This document shows positions 61,301-64,000 of a stretch of 64,000 bases of DNA, piece after piece (positions within the stretch are counted from its first letter, which is position 1; the number at the start of each line of letters is the position of its first letter). The translations under genes were made by a program, and so were the position numbers. The notes beneath the pieces were generated by a model. The model was not told the origin of the DNA. It did not search any database and saw only the letters and a list, made by a program, of their open reading frames with translations. The stretch comes from CAYNJG01 sp964397295 (GTDB lineage: Bacteria; Planctomycetota; Planctomycetia; Pirellulales; Pirellulaceae): assembly GCA_964397295.1 (NCBI GenBank), contig CAYNJG010000009.1, forward strand, positions 4,788 through 68,787. The letters are read 5' to 3'.

Positions 61301-61753
61301 CTACGATTTCACTTCGAACATTTTGTAGATCGTCTCGTGCCAACCGAGCTCGTGGTACGTCTTCTGCGCAACTTCATTTTCTTGTTCAACGTAGAGTCGA
61401 AACCCGCAAACGTTTTGCTCGTTCGCAAGACGTTTCACTTCTTCGAACAAGCTTCGGAATACACCTTGGCGTCGGTGCTCTTGGACCACGTACACGCTTT
61501 GAATCCACCAGAAGTCCGCGTTACGCCAATCGCTCCATTCTTTCGTAACCATTGTCGCACCGATCACGGTTTGATCGTGTACCGCAACGACGTAAAAGCC
61601 ACGACGTGCGTCATTCAGAATGGTTTCGACACCGGGCTGCAGCAGCGCGCGATCAAGATCGCGGTTTTCCGTCTCTTTCGCTAAACGAAGATTGAATTTG
61701 ACTAGCGATTCGGCATCCTCAATGGTGGCTTTGCGAATTTTGTACATCGACAT
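61301..61753 (-). CDS. GNAT-family N-acetyltransferase
   Basis: A 150-residue acetyltransferase. Core motifs are VYVVQEHRRQGVFRSLFEEV (acetyl-CoA loop with RRQG) and GFRLYVEQENEVAQKTYHEL followed by GWHETIYKMFE. Strand 4 (WWIQSVYVV) precedes the loop as usual. The start is placed at ATG 61753, whose A is also the last base of the upstream gene's TAA (TAATG overlap), so translation is coupled to the hydrolase gene. A start at 61747 is also possible. Substrate unknown. Confidence 0.88.
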   Translation of the reverse strand: MSMYKIRKATIEDAESLVKFNLRLAKETENRDLDRALLQPGVETILNDARRGFYVVAVHDQTVIGATMVTKEWSDWRNADFWWIQSVYVVQEHRRQGVFRSLFEEVKRLANEQNVCGFRLYVEQENEVAQKTYHELGWHETIYKMFEVKS

Positions 61754-63849
61754 TATTTCAACTGCCATCCTTCGTCAAAAAAATTCGCGTCCACAATCTT
61801 ACCCGGCCACAACGAATTCGGCGGAGTACGAATGTCCACAACCGCCCAATCTGGAAGCTTGGGAACTTGCCGGGCATTGTTGAGATACGCAAACTCGCGA
61901 AACGTAAAACTGCTGTTGAACACAACGTAACGGTCCGGATGAAGTGGATTGGGATAAATCGCGATCAGGGCATGATCGGACGCCGCGTATTCGTTGTCGT
62001 CAATTTTTAGTGCGTCCCTCGTCCAGGTAATCGGCATCCGTCCGGTCGCCATCACTTTGTTCATCACCATGTTGTTCTCTGGATCGCCCCAAAGGATCAA
62101 ATTCGCAGATTGCATGTCTTCGTCGGTGATATCTGTATCGTTCTTGACTCGTGCGTAGCCGCGGAAATGCCGACGCCAGTGTTCGATCGCCCTTTCAAGC
62201 TCGCCATTCGCCCAGTCGGTAACCGCTTTGTTCTTCGAATTGCCAGTTGGACGCACGAAAATGAATGAGTCCATCAATGCGTCATCAATGGGACCCTGCA
62301 GATCATGACGTTTTCGTAGTTCCTTGGTAGGCGGCTGTTGCCTGTCGACATGCACCCAATCGTCGCCTTGCCTTTTAAGCGTAAGCCTCAACGAACGGTC
62401 TGACATGGGTCGCACCACATCGCCACCGGCATCGTTAACGAACACTTTTACGGATTCTGTAATGTGATACGGCCACGATCCAGGCGGGATTTCGATCGTT
62501 ACTTGCTCGACGTTCGACACTTGCAAGTCGATTCGTTCATCCGAAATCTTGCCTGACACGGTGGCTTTCTTCCAATGTTCAGACAATGCGTCGACCGTGA
62601 GCCAATGCATGCGATTGTACTTCAGCGTGTAAGTGACGAAATCAATCTGCAGCGGTAGAGTATCGCGACCATGCTTGGCCAAGCCATCGATTCGATCGGC
62701 GACTTCCGCCGCGGCGTCCGGATGGTATTTGTGTCCGGTCTTGGGACCAATCACGTGCACAAGTTTCACGCCCAACTGGTCGAGCGCAGATTCCATGATG
62801 TCGGCGGCTTGTTTTTGAATATCATCCTCACCGCTGTAGGCGACCGTTGGACAGTGAAACAAATTCGTCGCCCATAGGTTGCAGTCGTACATTTGCCAGA
62901 GCTTTTCCTCGTACCAGGTCGGCGTGAGCGTTTCCTTTTGAAAGAATCTCAAGAACTCGGGTGTTTCCGAAAAACCTGCTCCCGGATTCGCGGCAAACCA
63001 TCGATCCGCGTAGTGCACTGCAAATTGCCAACACGCGGCACCGCCCATCGAGAATCCGCGGACGCTAATTCGATCATCATCAATGTGGTAGTTCTCGCGG
63101 ACGTGTTCGATCGCTTCAAGTACATCAACTTCACCGGCAAATTTAAACGCGTTCGAATACCGTCCATAAGGATGCAAAACGAAAGCATCGTCGGCAGCGA
63201 ACACGCCCATCTTCTTTCGTCGCTGGCTGAGAAAACCGTTTTCGCTCATGGTTTCTCCGCGACCGTGAAACCAAACGTCCAGTCGATACCGTTTACCGTC
63301 CTTGTGAGAGTAGTTTTTCGGGAATACGAGACCGTACGGCTGGACCGTGTGGTCGATCTTCGAGCGAAACCCGCGAACCATCAGGCGAGACCTGGAAGAC
63401 TTCAACCACGCAGGCATAGGTGGATGCTCGTTCTCCATTTCCTTGCCGGCCTGCTTCGCCACCTTCGAGAGTTTTAGATCGCGTTCTAAATCCGCAACGC
63501 GATTCTCTGCCAACTGAAGCAAACTCAACGCTTCTTCAATCTCGCCTTTCTTGAAAAACTCTTGGTACTCGAGTGCATCATGGACGGCGCGATAGAGGAT
63601 CTCGATGTCTGGCAATCGTTCGGCCATCCCTGGGTGATCGGCGGCCACTTCATCGATCTTGTCGCGTAGCAATTGCAACTGCGTTTCCAGTTGCTCACGT
63701 TTTTCTGGCGAGACTTCGATGCCTAGCGGCGGGACGCGCCGCACTTGGTCGGGCATATTGTCTTTGGGACCGTCGCTGAGCACTTGGGAGTTCGTCGCGT
63801 GTAGAAGAATCGCGATCGTGAACACGAAAGCAAGTTGAGATAGCTGCAT
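61753..63849 (-). CDS. secreted prolyl-oligopeptidase-like alpha/beta hydrolase
   Basis: A 698-residue protein with a signal peptide (LSQLAFVFTIAILLHATNSQ). Residues 30-130 form a helical region (EKREQLETQLQLLRDKIDEV, LSLLQLAENRVADLERDLKL). The hydrolase domain then shows YRLDVWFHGRGETMSENGFL (oxyanion region), the nucleophile in ISVRGFSMGGAACWQFAVHY (GFSMGG), and a likely acid/His pair with KTGHKYHPDAAAEVADRIDG. The C-terminal 280 residues are a separate beta-rich region (LQVSNVEQVTIEIPPGSWPY, DENMQ-type turns, HPLHP-type PNPLHPDRYVVFNSSFTFRE). It resembles planctomycete esterase/peptidase proteins of unknown substrate and is coupled to the GNAT gene. Confidence 0.85.
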   Translation of the reverse strand: MQLSQLAFVFTIAILLHATNSQVLSDGPKDNMPDQVRRVPPLGIEVSPEKREQLETQLQLLRDKIDEVAADHPGMAERLPDIEILYRAVHDALEYQEFFKKGEIEEALSLLQLAENRVADLERDLKLSKVAKQAGKEMENEHPPMPAWLKSSRSRLMVRGFRSKIDHTVQPYGLVFPKNYSHKDGKRYRLDVWFHGRGETMSENGFLSQRRKKMGVFAADDAFVLHPYGRYSNAFKFAGEVDVLEAIEHVRENYHIDDDRISVRGFSMGGAACWQFAVHYADRWFAANPGAGFSETPEFLRFFQKETLTPTWYEEKLWQMYDCNLWATNLFHCPTVAYSGEDDIQKQAADIMESALDQLGVKLVHVIGPKTGHKYHPDAAAEVADRIDGLAKHGRDTLPLQIDFVTYTLKYNRMHWLTVDALSEHWKKATVSGKISDERIDLQVSNVEQVTIEIPPGSWPYHITESVKVFVNDAGGDVVRPMSDRSLRLTLKRQGDDWVHVDRQQPPTKELRKRHDLQGPIDDALMDSFIFVRPTGNSKNKAVTDWANGELERAIEHWRRHFRGYARVKNDTDITDEDMQSANLILWGDPENNMVMNKVMATGRMPITWTRDALKIDDNEYAASDHALIAIYPNPLHPDRYVVFNSSFTFREFAYLNNARQVPKLPDWAVVDIRTPPNSLWPGKIVDANFFDEGWQLK

Positions 63850-64000
63850 GGGAATCGACTCGTGTTATGGCTTTATGTGGACAAAGCCTAACACGTCGAC
63901 GAGACTGGATCGAGCTATGCTCGAGCAACATTACTAGGCATTACTTACTAAATAAAACCAACAGGTTTTCGGAGCGACATGGAAAAGTGTGCCACTGCTG

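Overview
The window looks like chromosomal DNA from a planctomycete, most likely of the Rhodopirellula/Pirellulaceae type. This is inferred from gene content: an exosortase fused to an EpsI-type domain, a dockerin-like secreted protein with a planctomycete-style N-terminus (FLESKNLLAAD), a TIGR03790-type protein, McsA/McsB outside the Firmicutes, scattered lipoproteins of unknown family, and many self-complementary intergenic repeats. GC content looks moderate. I saw no phage genes, transposases, rRNA, tRNA or CRISPR array.

Region 1 (about 0.2-15.9 kb) is mostly housekeeping on both strands: a Tat-exported NHL beta-propeller protein, a class V aminotransferase, coaD, the mcsA-mcsB arginine-kinase pair, trpE, a secreted alpha/beta hydrolase, a six-EF-loop dockerin-like protein, leuA, a GNAT acetyltransferase, the methionine-salvage pair mtnB-mtnD, a methyltransferase and several proteins I cannot name. 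The leuA leader holds what I consider the best find. Reading the minus strand there is a promoter-like sequence, a 19-codon Leu-rich leader peptide (8 Leu), a segment overlapping its stop codon that can pair with the 5' arm of a terminator, and then an intrinsic terminator just before leuA. This is the full layout of a ribosome-mediated transcription attenuator.

Region 2 (about 15.9-56.9 kb) is a long exopolysaccharide locus, almost entirely on the plus strand. It holds a large membrane protein on the minus strand, a Pro-rich lipoprotein, a Wza-type export protein, a trypsin-like protease, an O-antigen ligase fused to TPRs and a Wzc-type polymerase/tyrosine kinase with a Tyr-rich tail. These are followed by two Wzx-type flippases, a nitroreductase/pyruvyl-transferase pair, gmd, a sulfotransferase, a second ligase/polymerase, three GT4 glycosyltransferases, a hexapeptide acetyltransferase, Gfo/Idh/MocA oxidoreductases (one fused to a zinc-type alcohol dehydrogenase), a heparinase II/III-type lyase, wecB, the exosortase-EpsI fusion, a WecA-type initiating phosphosugar transferase and two paralogous TPR proteins. 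Together these can account for building, flipping, polymerising, decorating (pyruvate, sulfate, acetyl) and exporting one or two polysaccharides. Marks of turnover are clear: a truncated GDP-fucose synthase start codes upstream of the first flippase while its pathway partner gmd is intact, CTAG-rich direct repeats flank a nucleotidyltransferase gene and gmd, and a 90-bp self-complementary element sits in frame between the two domains of the fused oxidoreductase.

Region 3 (about 57-64 kb) holds a TIGR03790-type secreted protein with a strong terminator, then on the minus strand pdxA, a glycine-zipper envelope protein, and a GNAT acetyltransferase translationally coupled to a secreted prolyl-oligopeptidase-like hydrolase.
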